Source of the DNA: Phaeobacter porticola
Lineage (GTDB): Bacteria; Pseudomonadota; Alphaproteobacteria; Rhodobacterales; Rhodobacteraceae
DNA: 64,000 nt
Assembly: GCF_001888185.1 (NCBI RefSeq)
Contig: NZ_CP016364.1
Location: forward strand, 1,550,001 to 1,614,000
Direction of reading: 5' to 3'
Notes under the pieces: model-generated
What the model saw: the letters and a program-made list of their open reading frames with translations, nothing else
What the model was told of the DNA's origin: nothing
Database searches by the model: none
Program-made: the position numbers and the translations under genes
In this document: piece after piece, positions 1-9,259 of the stretch
Layout of the letters: every line of letters begins with the position of its first letter
Numbering within the stretch: the first letter of the stretch is position 1

Positions 1-233
1 GATCTATTCGCAGGCCCTTGTTGGTGCATCACAAATGAACCTGCTTTGATGCAGATCAGGCGTGATGCCGATAATAGCCGATAGCGCGTGTTGCTTCAGT
101 GACGGCGATCCGGAGTATGTTCTTACCGGTAAATCACACGCTATTCGGTGGCTTTTTTCCGGTTCGGCCTCTTTTACCCCACGGGCTTCTGTGCCATAGG
201 GTCATCGCCAAACGGGGTTATGCATGGGGATGA

Positions 234-1685
<1,452 letters not shown>

Positions 1686-1760
1686 GCTGTAAAAATAAGG
1701 TGCTTCTGGGTTTTCTCTGGAGCGCCATTTTTTCCAAATATCAGGAAGTATCGTCCAGTT

Positions 1761-1800
1761 CAGATGCAATGTAGATGCATGGACTTATGTGTTAGATGCA
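1761..1800 (+). repeat. Left set of TAGATGCA repeats, candidate recombinase arm sites
   Basis: Three same-orientation octamers are seen: CAGATGCA at 1761, TAGATGCA at 1772 and TAGATGCA at 1793. The first two start 11 bp apart. The same octamer pair with the same 11-bp step occurs just inside the other end of the island (10636 and 10647). Tyrosine recombinases of integrative elements bind short arm-type repeats placed like this. The role is inferred; the repeats are seen. Confidence 0.6.
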
Positions 1801-1941
1801 GTCTTCAACGCCGGATCCCCAGGACCAACCCGTCGCAATCGCCACATAGCCAGCCTCAGTAAGATTCCTGGTCGGCGGGTGCGATTGTATTTGTTAGCTG
1901 TGGCGACCAGGCGGCCGTATGTGTGCGGTGTCACCGGCCCT

Positions 1942-2220
1942 CTAAACATTCGGATTGCCCTTAAATCTCCTCTCGACATGCTGCAGTTCCTGGTGTGCTG
2001 ACATCTCGTCGAGAGCCCACCGCAGCTGATGCATGAGCTCCAGGGCACCGCGCATCCGATCTCTGCGTTGCTTGGTGCCGGAGATGTAGAACGGGAACTC
2101 CTTGCCGTCCTCGGCGGCGGCATCTGCGACCTGCATCCACTCAGAATACTCGCTCCATGCGTCACTGAGTGCCTCGTGTATTTTCTCGATCTCCTGGTCC
2201 GTGATCGTTGTTGCTCTCAT
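1942..2220 (-). CDS. Hypothetical 92-residue protein in the guaB island
   Basis: I do not recognise this family. The gene is supported by an excellent Shine-Dalgarno sequence (AAGGAGG) about 6 bases before the ATG. The protein is charged, probably helical, rich in Glu, Arg and Met, with no signal peptide or membrane segment. It lies between the left end of the island and a decayed phage-type exonuclease gene on the same strand, so it may be a leftover of the element's own recombination or phage module. No function is proposed. Confidence 0.6.
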   Translation of the reverse strand: MRATTITDQEIEKIHEALSDAWSEYSEWMQVADAAAEDGKEFPFYISGTKQRRDRMRGALELMHQLRWALDEMSAHQELQHVERRFKGNPNV

Positions 2221-2627
2221 GTCAGCCTCCTTTTCTGAATGGGAATTAGTCCCCGGAGACGTTCAAAAAAATGTTTGGGAAGGCGCACGAAATGGGGTGC
2301 TGGGACACATCTCCTATTTACCTTATGGCCGTTCGACAATGTCCTCTGATACTCGCTGGTCTTCTATCAGTCAGCCACTCGTCGGGTTCATGACTGGAAG
2401 AAGCTGATAAATGACAGAGCCGGGGATTTACGGATACCCCGGCTCACACCACTTGCGGCATGCTTCGGCGATGACCGCTTGCTCACAGTGGGCTGTGGTC
2501 GTTCCGATCGTCTAAGATCAAGTCGATTCATTTGACTGCAAAGTGGGGCCTATATAGACGAGAAGGCAGATCGGGTCCGATCCGATCTCATACAAGAGGG
2601 CGGGTCTCCGGATCCGCCCTCGGCAAT
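2221..2627. other. Gap without a convincing gene; two hairpins
   Basis: No supported gene is seen here. Two perfect inverted repeats stand out: a 9-bp stem (GAGCCGGGG at 2417-2425 with CCCCGGCTC at 2437-2445), and an 8-bp stem (GAGGGCGG at 2596-2603 with CCGCCCTC at 2614-2621). The second lies just past the stop of the exonuclease fragment on the minus strand and may be its terminator, although the T-tract is poor. Confidence 0.4.
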
Positions 2628-3167
2628 TCAATGCTTCCGATCACTCAGCATCCCCAGCAAATCAGCCTCATCTGCGGCCTCTGCCTCGGGATCCCTATGC
2701 GCCTTAGGCTCACAAACAACAAAGATGAATGCAGTAGGTGCAGGCATTCCGAGATCCGGTCCTTGCTTTACAGCTTTATTTCCGCCGTCCAAGTAGAATG
2801 GGTCCTGCTTGTAGTAAGACCAACCTGCAATGCTTTTTGAGAAGCCTTCTTCGCTCGCATCGAGAGCGGATTTGAGATCCACGATTTTTCCATCATGACG
2901 CCACCAATCTGGCCGACAACGACACAAAAGGCCGGTCTCTTCGTCGATCCAATAGCAAGACAACTCAACAACACCGGAGCCAGGCGCGAACAGTTTTCCA
3001 GCGATTGGGTGAGCCACCACCGCATCGCGCATTGCTTCGACAACGGTGAGCTCCTCGGCGGTTATGATCTCTTTGTCGCCGACTGCGGCCGCATGTGCCG
3101 CTTTCGCTTCGTCAAGGAAAATGGCAGATAGATCAGCATCACGCAGACGGTCAGTCAGAGCGGACCT
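2628..3167 (-). pseudogene. Truncated RecE-like (exonuclease VIII, DUF3799) nuclease fragment
   Basis: The open frame encodes the C-terminal nuclease part of a PD-(D/E)XK exonuclease of the kind carried by prophages for RecET-type recombination. Recognisable blocks are TAEELTVVEAMRDAVVAHP, then YWIDEETGLLCRCRPDWW and IVDLKSALDASEEGF, and FYLDG. The catalytic Asp of CRPDW and the Asp-Leu-Lys of DLKS are kept. Homology begins before the first usable ATG (3032) and runs up to a stop at 3168-3170, so the N-terminal part is missing. The C-terminus after APTAFIFVVCE diverges. It is a remnant of a phage or integrative element, not a working gene. Confidence 0.72.
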
Positions 3168-3310
3168 TTACTGCGTGATGCAAGGACTCGCAGTTTAGCG
3201 TGGGGAGCTGACATTCAGCTCTTCTCGATTCAGCGCACACTACTCAGTACAGAACTACTCGAAGTGCCTCGGGGACAACGGGCCAATGGATGACATCTGT
3301 TGACCTATTC
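3168..3310. other. Short gap between exonuclease remnant and hydrolase operon
   Basis: No gene, strong terminator or promoter is evident. It is the junction between the decayed left part of the island and the 3' end of the transporter-hydrolase operon. Confidence 0.3.
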
Positions 3311-3775
3311 TTAGAAATCCCCCGGAGCGCATTGTAGACATACCAAACCTTCACCGCGCCACGCATCGACCACAGAGCTACGATCATCGATCACCAGCCA
3401 GGGCTTGAAGCCATCCGCTTGCATTTCTTTCAAGGCTCGGCGCTTCACTTCGGGGTCGGTGGCTTCGTCCTGATCTTCGGCGCGCAGGTATATGCCATCG
3501 AAAGGCAGGTCATGTTTGCGCAGCCATGCAATCGTATGCTCGGCCCAGCCCTTTGGTCGCCCGGAGCAAATCAGAATAGTCTCACCGCTTTCTTTCAACC
3601 GGCGCATCAACTTTGCGACCGGGGCAATCAATGCGGCATCTGCCATCGCGACGTGAAAGTCATCCCAGTGCTTTTCAACGCCATGTACAAGATGGCCCAG
3701 ACGCTCTGCGTCGAACTCTGCGAGTGTGCCATCAACATCGAATACCACACAGGGGGTCGCTGCAGATTGGGTCAT
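3311..3775 (-). CDS. HAD phosphatase like the 3'-phosphatase domain of polynucleotide kinase
   Basis: This 154-residue protein has the DxDGT nucleophile motif (Asp13 and Asp15), a CSGRP motif in the middle, and an IDDR motif with Asp130-Asp131. The tail IDDRSSVVDAWRGEGLVC and the ending PGDF recall the phosphatase domain of phage T4 Pnkp, which ends with a similar DDR...WRR...GDF block. By family it removes phosphate from a phosphoester, possibly a nucleotide 3'-phosphate. It is the last gene of the importer operon, and its ATG overlaps the stop of the histidine phosphatase (ATGA). The fold is sure; the substrate is not. Confidence 0.8.
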   Translation of the reverse strand: MTQSAATPCVVFDVDGTLAEFDAERLGHLVHGVEKHWDDFHVAMADAALIAPVAKLMRRLKESGETILICSGRPKGWAEHTIAWLRKHDLPFDGIYLRAEDQDEATDPEVKRRALKEMQADGFKPWLVIDDRSSVVDAWRGEGLVCLQCAPGDF

Positions 3776-4317
3776 AAGGTCTTCTCCAGTAATTTCTTGC
3801 CTGTGTTTTCAAACAAGAGTGGTGTTGCGTTGGGCGGGCGTTGGCCCACGTCACCTGTGGTCCAGAGCACGCGCGTGGCGCGGATTACGCCCGAGTGGCA
3901 CACCAGAACCGGCAATGCGTGCGGGGAAGAGGCGCAAATCCCTGTGATCGTAGTTTGCACGCGCATCAGCATATCGGGCCAGCTTTCGCCCCGGTCTGGT
4001 GTGTTTTCTCTGACGGGCTGCTCGCTCAAGGGTTGCCCTTCGAACACCCCCCAGTCGCGCTCGCGCAACCCGTCATGTACCTCAAACCCTCGGGCTGGAA
4101 AGGCGAGCTCAGCGGTGTGTTTGGCCCGTGACATCGGGCTTGCGTAGATCGCAATCGGCTCTGGCCATATACTGTCTGAAAGGGCGCGCGCCTGATCGCG
4201 ACCCAACTGGGTAAGCGGGACATCCGTTACTCCGGCGATGATCTCATCTGCATTGGCAGTCGTTTCGCCGTGGCGGATCAGGCAAAAGCTGCGCGATGGC
4301 AAAGGTGCTGCGGTCAT
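3772..4317 (-). CDS. Histidine phosphatase family protein (phosphoglycerate mutase-like)
   Basis: The 181-residue protein opens with the family's RHGET motif (Arg15, His16 as phosphohistidine), has the SPMSRAKHTAE block, an acid/base Glu in the LRERDWGVFEGQ block, and a second histidine in VCHSGV. Members are cytoplasmic phosphatases or mutases on small phosphoesters (for example alpha-ribazole phosphatase or broad phosphatases). It overlaps both neighbours by ATGA, so it is translated together with the MBL hydrolase and the HAD phosphatase. In this context it probably dephosphorylates an imported compound; the exact substrate cannot be read. Confidence 0.85.
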   Translation of the reverse strand: MTAAPLPSRSFCLIRHGETTANADEIIAGVTDVPLTQLGRDQARALSDSIWPEPIAIYASPMSRAKHTAELAFPARGFEVHDGLRERDWGVFEGQPLSEQPVRENTPDRGESWPDMLMRVQTTITGICASSPHALPVLVCHSGVIRATRVLWTTGDVGQRPPNATPLLFENTGKKLLEKTL

Positions 4318-5381
4318 AGGCGGACCCGATCATGAAAAAACACCTCAGCGTTGAGCCCTTCTATCAGGTAATCTTCGGGTTGCGTGCAGAAGGCAGGGGC
4401 AAAGCGTTTAGCGCCGAGGCGCTCTAACATTCTCACCTGATCGCGCAGCGGTGGATGCACGTTCCAACGCTGGAAATAGCCGCCCGGAACGCTGCAAATG
4501 CCCCGCGCATGGGCCGTCATATGGCCGGTGAATACGACATGCGCGTCGCGCCCCAAACGCCCGCTTTCGTGCCATGCCCGCACATACCCCCAAGCGGCGC
4601 CGCCATCGGCATTTGGGGTGTCGCAGATCAGAAACCGTGCTTGTTCCATCGGGCCGCGGTCCAACAGCGGGGCGATTTGCTGCGCATTGGCGCTGACGGC
4701 ACCGCTGCTGAGCGCCGCGCGCAGTGTATCTTGGCATTCAGGGTCCAGCATCACGCTTTCACATCCGTAGCGTCGCACCAGATGCAGCGCCATTTCGCCC
4801 GCTCGGCCAGAGGGGGGGACGGGCAAAAGCACTTGACCATCAATCCGGTCCAACAGGGCATTCAGCGCGTCGAACCGATCCGATTGAGGCACGTCATCAA
4901 GATGGTAAGAGCAATCCAAGATCGCAGTCGCCGCGGGCGGCGGCACATCGAAGCTGAACCAATCGGATTCCTCTGACCAATCGCCAGAATAAAAAAGCCC
5001 TTCGCCAAGATCGAAGTGGAACCAGACGCCGCCCATTGCGTGGCCATTGCGCCCGGTGGTCAAGGTGACGCCGTTAATCGTCGCCTGACCTTGTTCGGGC
5101 AGCAGATGCACATTGGCCGCAGGCGGCAGAGCTTTGGCCGTTTGCGCCGTAGCATAAATCGGAAGGCCCGCCTCCACGGCATAAGACGCGCCGCCGATGT
5201 GATCGATGTGATCATGGGTGATGAACACCGCCTCTGCCTCTTCAAGCCACGCGGGATCAAAATGTGCGTTGGCTTCGGGGCCAAAGCCGCAATCAAGCAG
5301 CCAGATCCGATTGCCCACAGTCAATTGCATGCACGCAGGGCCTTTATCCCCGATGCCGGAAAGTACTCGTATGCTTTGCAT
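4314..5381 (-). CDS. Metallo-beta-lactamase fold hydrolase, beta-CASP-like
   Basis: The 355-residue protein carries the metal-binding motif THDHIDHIGG (His56, His58, Asp60, His61), a later HAMGG histidine, and YSGDW. Further on, LDCSYH, then VLLPVPPSGRAGEM and VVFTGHM, sit where beta-CASP nucleases (CPSF/RNase J type) have their conserved motifs, so a phosphodiesterase or nuclease-like role is likelier than lactamase or glyoxalase. There is no signal peptide. The ATG directly follows the ATPase stop codon, and its own stop overlaps the next gene. The beta-CASP assignment is by motif pattern only. Confidence 0.8.
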   Translation of the reverse strand: MQSIRVLSGIGDKGPACMQLTVGNRIWLLDCGFGPEANAHFDPAWLEEAEAVFITHDHIDHIGGASYAVEAGLPIYATAQTAKALPPAANVHLLPEQGQATINGVTLTTGRNGHAMGGVWFHFDLGEGLFYSGDWSEESDWFSFDVPPPAATAILDCSYHLDDVPQSDRFDALNALLDRIDGQVLLPVPPSGRAGEMALHLVRRYGCESVMLDPECQDTLRAALSSGAVSANAQQIAPLLDRGPMEQARFLICDTPNADGGAAWGYVRAWHESGRLGRDAHVVFTGHMTAHARGICSVPGGYFQRWNVHPPLRDQVRMLERLGAKRFAPAFCTQPEDYLIEGLNAEVFFHDRVRL

Positions 5382-6431
5382 TTAATCCTCTGAAAAGGCC
5401 CAAGGTGTGGTGATTGTCAGGCCCAATTTCGCGCCGACGTCGAAGCGGGTGCGGGTTTCTGCAAACAGGCGCGCGCCGCAGTCGGTCACTGTTTCCAACA
5501 GGTATTTTCCGCCCATATAAGTAACCCGCGCGACCTTGCTGCGCAGATCGCCGCTCTCGGTGATGGTTAGGTTTTCGGGGCGTAGGCAAACATGGCTGAC
5601 CTGCGTCTCAGCCCGTGTGGATTGCACGGCAACTTCTGTCCCCAATATACGCGCCTGCCGGGCTTCTCCGGTCTGCGTGGTCTCTTGCACCGGCACCACG
5701 GTACCGCGCCCGACGAATTCGGCGACAAAGCGGTTTTTGGGCCGTTCATAGAGGGTTTGCGGCGTGTCGAATTGCTGGATGCGACCCTGATCCATCACGG
5801 CGATCCGATCGGCCATCGCCATGGCTTCGGCTTGGTCATGGGTGACATAGACCATGGTGGCCCCGGTGCGCTTGTGAAAATCGGTAAAGACGCCCTGCAT
5901 CGTGGCCCGCAGCGCCACATCAAGGTTGGCCAAGGGTTCATCCAGCAGAACGGCACAGGGGGCAGAGACAAGGCAGCGCGCCAAAGCAACCCGCTGCCGT
6001 TGTCCGCCTGACAGGTCAGAGGGCATGCGGTCGGCATAGTTCTCAAGGCCCGTTGAAGAGAGTGCCGCATCGGTGTGTCTGGCGATCTCAGTCTTGGAAA
6101 ACTTCCGGATTTCAAGCGGGTAGGAGACGTTGCGCCGCACCGACATATGGGGCCAAAGCGCGTAGGACTGAAACACAAACCCGATGTTACGCTCTTCGGG
6201 CGGCAGGTTCGCCCCTGTCTGGGCATTGGCCATTTCGCGGGTGCCGATGCGGATTTGCCCGCTGCTGGGGGCCTCAAACCCAGCCAAGATGCGCAGAAGG
6301 GTGGTTTTGCCACAGCCGGACGGCCCCAAAAGCGCGATAAATTCGCCATCGTGAAACCGGGTTGTGATGTCTTGTAGTGCAGGCGTACCTGCGAATGTCT
6401 TGCCGACCGAAGACAGGTCTATGTCTGCCAT
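5382..6431 (-). CDS. ABC importer ATPase, FbpC/PotA/AfuC-like
   Basis: This 349-residue ATPase energises the importer encoded upstream. Walker A is GPSGCGKTT at residues 36-44, the signature is LSGGQRQRVAL at about residue 140, and Walker B with the D-loop (AVLLDEPLANLD) is near residue 160. A C-terminal TOBE-like domain fills about residues 240-349. Its start lies inside the permease gene (13-bp overlap). The family includes transporters for ferric iron, 2-aminoethylphosphonate and sugar phosphates (AfuC); the hydrolases encoded next to it favour a phosphorylated organic substrate. That last point is inference. Confidence 0.92.
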   Translation of the reverse strand: MADIDLSSVGKTFAGTPALQDITTRFHDGEFIALLGPSGCGKTTLLRILAGFEAPSSGQIRIGTREMANAQTGANLPPEERNIGFVFQSYALWPHMSVRRNVSYPLEIRKFSKTEIARHTDAALSSTGLENYADRMPSDLSGGQRQRVALARCLVSAPCAVLLDEPLANLDVALRATMQGVFTDFHKRTGATMVYVTHDQAEAMAMADRIAVMDQGRIQQFDTPQTLYERPKNRFVAEFVGRGTVVPVQETTQTGEARQARILGTEVAVQSTRAETQVSHVCLRPENLTITESGDLRSKVARVTYMGGKYLLETVTDCGARLFAETRTRFDVGAKLGLTITTPWAFSED

Positions 6432-8122
6432 GGGACAACTCCTTTGGGAAAGCGACGGGAAAACAGTTGGATCAGCACCATAAGGACCACGACCACAAAG
6501 ACGATGGTCATCGCCAACGCACTGGCCATCCCGGTTTCTCCGCTGTCATCGAGATTGAAGATCACCACGCCCAATGTCTCGGTGCCCGAGGACCACAAAA
6601 GCGCAGAAACCGTGAGTTCGTTAAACGCGGTTAGAAACACAAGGATCGCCCCTGCCGCCGCCGCTGGGGCGGAAAGCGGAAAGATCACATCGCGCAGCCG
6701 CCGGTAGAGGGAGGCACCGACCGATTGTGCGGCTTCGTCCATGGCGGGATCGAACTGCTTCAGGCTTGCCTGAACCGGGCGGAACATCACGGCAAAGAAC
6801 CGCGCCAGATAGGCCAGAAAAATGATCCAGATGGTGCCGTAAAGCGTGGCTTCGGTGAAGGGCAGTTTGATCAGCAGCAAAATCATCGCAATCGACAGGA
6901 CAACACCCGGCAGTGCGTAGGGCAAATCTAGCAGGCTGTCGAAAAGGCGCGCCAGCCGCGTTTTGCGCCGCTCCATCAGCCACGCCAAGGGAAGGGAGAT
7001 CACAACCAAAGCGACAGACGCGCCCGCTGCCAATCCAAAAGAGTTGGCAAAGGCCCGAGACGTGACAGGTTGGCGGAATAGCACCTCGTACCAAGATGCA
7101 AGCGTCACCGTGTCAAAGCGCAGGGTTACGCCATAAGCAGGCACCAATGATGTCGCCAATAGGCCGAACATCGGCAGGACGAGGATGGCAAAGACCACGG
7201 CCCACAATAGTATCTCAACCGGCAGACGGGCCGTGCCCAAGGGCAGGGCAAGCGGGCGTGAGGTGCTGCCCACGAGATGCAACCTCTGGCGGGACTGACA
7301 CAGGCGCTGCAATAAGATACCTGCTACTGCGACCGCCCCGATTAGCATGGCCAGAACCGAAACCTCGGCCAAGAGGGTTGTCCCCATGCCAGCCAGCTTT
7401 TGGTAAACGAGTGTCGGCAGCGTCGCATAGCCTGCGGGGATGCCCAGCATCGCGGGGATTCCAAAGTTGCCAAGCGCGGTCACGAAGGTAATCGCCGTGC
7501 CCGCCGCCAGACTGGGCAAGGTCAGCGGCATCACCACCTGCCACCAAGTGCGCAGCCCTTTGGCACCGCTGATGCGGGCGGCCTCAACCACGTCTTGGGG
7601 GATAGACCGAAGACCCGCGCGTAGGGTCAGGAAGATGATCGACATATGCTGAATGCCCAGCAAAAAGATGATCCCCTCCGGTGAATAAAGCGGCTGCGGC
7701 GCGCCAAGCGGAGGGGCGATGCCCAGTGTTTTTAACAAGACCGACGATGGCCCCATGATCTGGGTCCAAGACAACGCAGTGATCTGCGGTGGGATCATCA
7801 TGGGGATCATAAGACAAAAGACCAAAGCCGCTTTGGCCCGCAGATCTGTCAGCGCCACGAGAAAGGCAAAAGCCGCGCCAAGTACCAGTGATACCAAAGT
7901 GCCAAAACCCGCGGTGACCAATGAATGTTTGAGCGCGCTCAGAGTAGAGGGCTGCGCCAGCACATCACGCATAAGCGCCATGCTGGGGTTGCCCTGATCG
8001 GTGACGCCCTCAACAAACAGGCGCAGCACCGGGGCAAGCGTTAGACAGATCGCGACGACCAGAATAGCAGAGAGCAGCCGGGCCTCGGATCGGCTGCCTC
8101 CATTTTGTTGCGCGACACTCAT
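6419..8122 (-). CDS. ABC importer permease with two fused membrane domains, FbpB/AfuB-like
   Basis: The 567-residue protein is a fusion of two binding-protein-dependent permease domains, about residues 20-290 and 310-567, each with around six membrane helices and an EAA-type loop (EAARISGAKG in the first, EAAQSVGASL in the second). This double-length architecture is normal for FbpB-type iron and AfuB-type sugar-phosphate importers. It lies in the inner membrane. The stop codon of the binding protein and this ATG share a base (TAATG), indicating translational coupling. Confidence 0.92.
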   Translation of the reverse strand: MSVAQQNGGSRSEARLLSAILVVAICLTLAPVLRLFVEGVTDQGNPSMALMRDVLAQPSTLSALKHSLVTAGFGTLVSLVLGAAFAFLVALTDLRAKAALVFCLMIPMMIPPQITALSWTQIMGPSSVLLKTLGIAPPLGAPQPLYSPEGIIFLLGIQHMSIIFLTLRAGLRSIPQDVVEAARISGAKGLRTWWQVVMPLTLPSLAAGTAITFVTALGNFGIPAMLGIPAGYATLPTLVYQKLAGMGTTLLAEVSVLAMLIGAVAVAGILLQRLCQSRQRLHLVGSTSRPLALPLGTARLPVEILLWAVVFAILVLPMFGLLATSLVPAYGVTLRFDTVTLASWYEVLFRQPVTSRAFANSFGLAAGASVALVVISLPLAWLMERRKTRLARLFDSLLDLPYALPGVVLSIAMILLLIKLPFTEATLYGTIWIIFLAYLARFFAVMFRPVQASLKQFDPAMDEAAQSVGASLYRRLRDVIFPLSAPAAAAGAILVFLTAFNELTVSALLWSSGTETLGVVIFNLDDSGETGMASALAMTIVFVVVVLMVLIQLFSRRFPKGVVPWQT

Positions 8123-9090
8123 TATTCCGCGCCGAAAAGTTCTGCGAATTTGCCCTTATTGGCTTCGGCGTTTGCAAGGGCCTCGGCGGGGTCAAAGGCC
8201 ATCAGCTTGATGTCTTCGCGGGCGGGGAACCCTTCGGGGACGCCCATACCGTCACGAGCGGGGATATAGCCCATGTCCAGAACCAGTTCTTGGCCTTCGG
8301 AACTGAGCAGGAAATCGACGAATTTCTCCGCGCCTTCGACGTTCTTGGCCGAAGACATGATCGCAACCGGCTCGGTCACGTAGGAAACCCCTTCTTCGGG
8401 GAAGACGAAATCAATCGGGGAACCATCGGCCTTGTTGCGGATTGCAAGGAAGTCAACGACCATGCCGTAAGGCTTCTCGCCCGAGGCTACGGCCTTAAAG
8501 GTGCCGCCGTTGCCCCCCTGTGCGCGGGCATCATTCGCGGCGAGGTTTTCGTAATACTCCCAACCCAAAGCCTCATCGCCGGTCAGCGTGGCAAGGTGGA
8601 TCAGCGCGGCGCCTGAGTAAAGCGGCGAGGGCATCGCGATTTGCCCTTTGATAGAGGCGTCTGAGAGGTCGTTCCAAGAGGACGGCGCGGTATCGACACC
8701 TGTGTTGTAGACGATCCCGGTGGTGATCAATTTGGTCGAATGGTAGTAGCCCTCGGCAGAGTGCAGGGCCGCGTCATAGTCACCGGCCTCGGGTGATTGA
8801 TAGGCGGTCAAAAGACCCTCTTGCGCCATGCCCTCCAGCGTCACAGTGTCGGCGATCAACAGGACATCTGGCTGCGGGTTGCCAGCCCCAATCTCGGCGC
8901 GCAGGCGGGCCATCAGTTTGGTAGTGCCGTCGCGCACCCAGTCGACTTCGGTGCCGGGATTGGCGGCCATAAAGGCATCAACCGTCCGTTGCGCATCGGC
9001 ATTAGGCTGCGAGGTATAAAGGGTGATCGTATCGGCCATGGCCGTGCTGGCCAAAATCGCGAAAGCGGTGGATGTGACGAAGGACTTCAT
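8122..9090 (-). CDS. Periplasmic binding protein of the ABC importer, FbpA/AfuA-like
   Basis: The product captures the transported compound in the periplasm. I start it at 9090 (MKSFVTSTAFAILAS), because an AGGAG lies 7 bases upstream and the signal peptide with a cleavage site after TAMA then begins at the N-terminus; the longer frame to 9132 adds a poor, polar leader. The mature protein starts DTITLYTSQPN, typical of the iron/phosphonate/sugar-phosphate class (cluster of FbpA, PhnS and AfuA). It is first in the six-gene operon and is read from a promoter region shared with the DeoR-type gene. The ligand is unknown. Confidence 0.92.
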   Translation of the reverse strand: MKSFVTSTAFAILASTAMADTITLYTSQPNADAQRTVDAFMAANPGTEVDWVRDGTTKLMARLRAEIGAGNPQPDVLLIADTVTLEGMAQEGLLTAYQSPEAGDYDAALHSAEGYYHSTKLITTGIVYNTGVDTAPSSWNDLSDASIKGQIAMPSPLYSGAALIHLATLTGDEALGWEYYENLAANDARAQGGNGGTFKAVASGEKPYGMVVDFLAIRNKADGSPIDFVFPEEGVSYVTEPVAIMSSAKNVEGAEKFVDFLLSSEGQELVLDMGYIPARDGMGVPEGFPAREDIKLMAFDPAEALANAEANKGKFAELFGAE

Positions 9091-9110
9091 GGGCTCTCCT
9101 GGAGTTTTAA

Positions 9111-9124
9111 CTTTCGAACGAAAG
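9111..9124. promoter_or_regulatory. Candidate operator for the DeoR-type regulator (site 1)
   Basis: CTTTCGAACGAAAG is an inverted repeat with 6-bp arms and a 2-bp centre, 21 bp before the binding-protein start. A near copy (12 of 14 bases) lies at 9242-9255 just before the divergent regulator. DeoR-family proteins often bind sites built from CTTTC or TTTCG half-sites, so both are read as its operators. Confidence 0.6.
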
Positions 9125-9241
9125 CAGTTCACAAAGGCCTTATCCCTGATAAATCTGACAGATTTGTAACATTTAGTTGAAAGTATTATTTATATTGCGG
9201 GGCCTAAATGATTTTCCTAACCTAGCCAAAAGTTTTAATAT

Positions 9242-9255
9242 CTTTCGAAGGAAAT
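9242..9255. promoter_or_regulatory. Candidate operator for the DeoR-type regulator (site 2)
   Basis: CTTTCGAAGGAAAT differs from site 1 at two positions and is a weaker palindrome. It ends 4 bases before the regulator's GTG start and includes its ribosome-binding AAGGA, so bound repressor would block its own gene. Autoregulation is inferred. Confidence 0.5.
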
Positions 9256-9259
9256 TACC

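Noticed and set aside
9015-9132. Longer binding-protein start at 9132
   Set aside because: It would put a polar leader before the signal peptide and overlap the operator region; the ATG at 9090 has a good ribosome-binding site.
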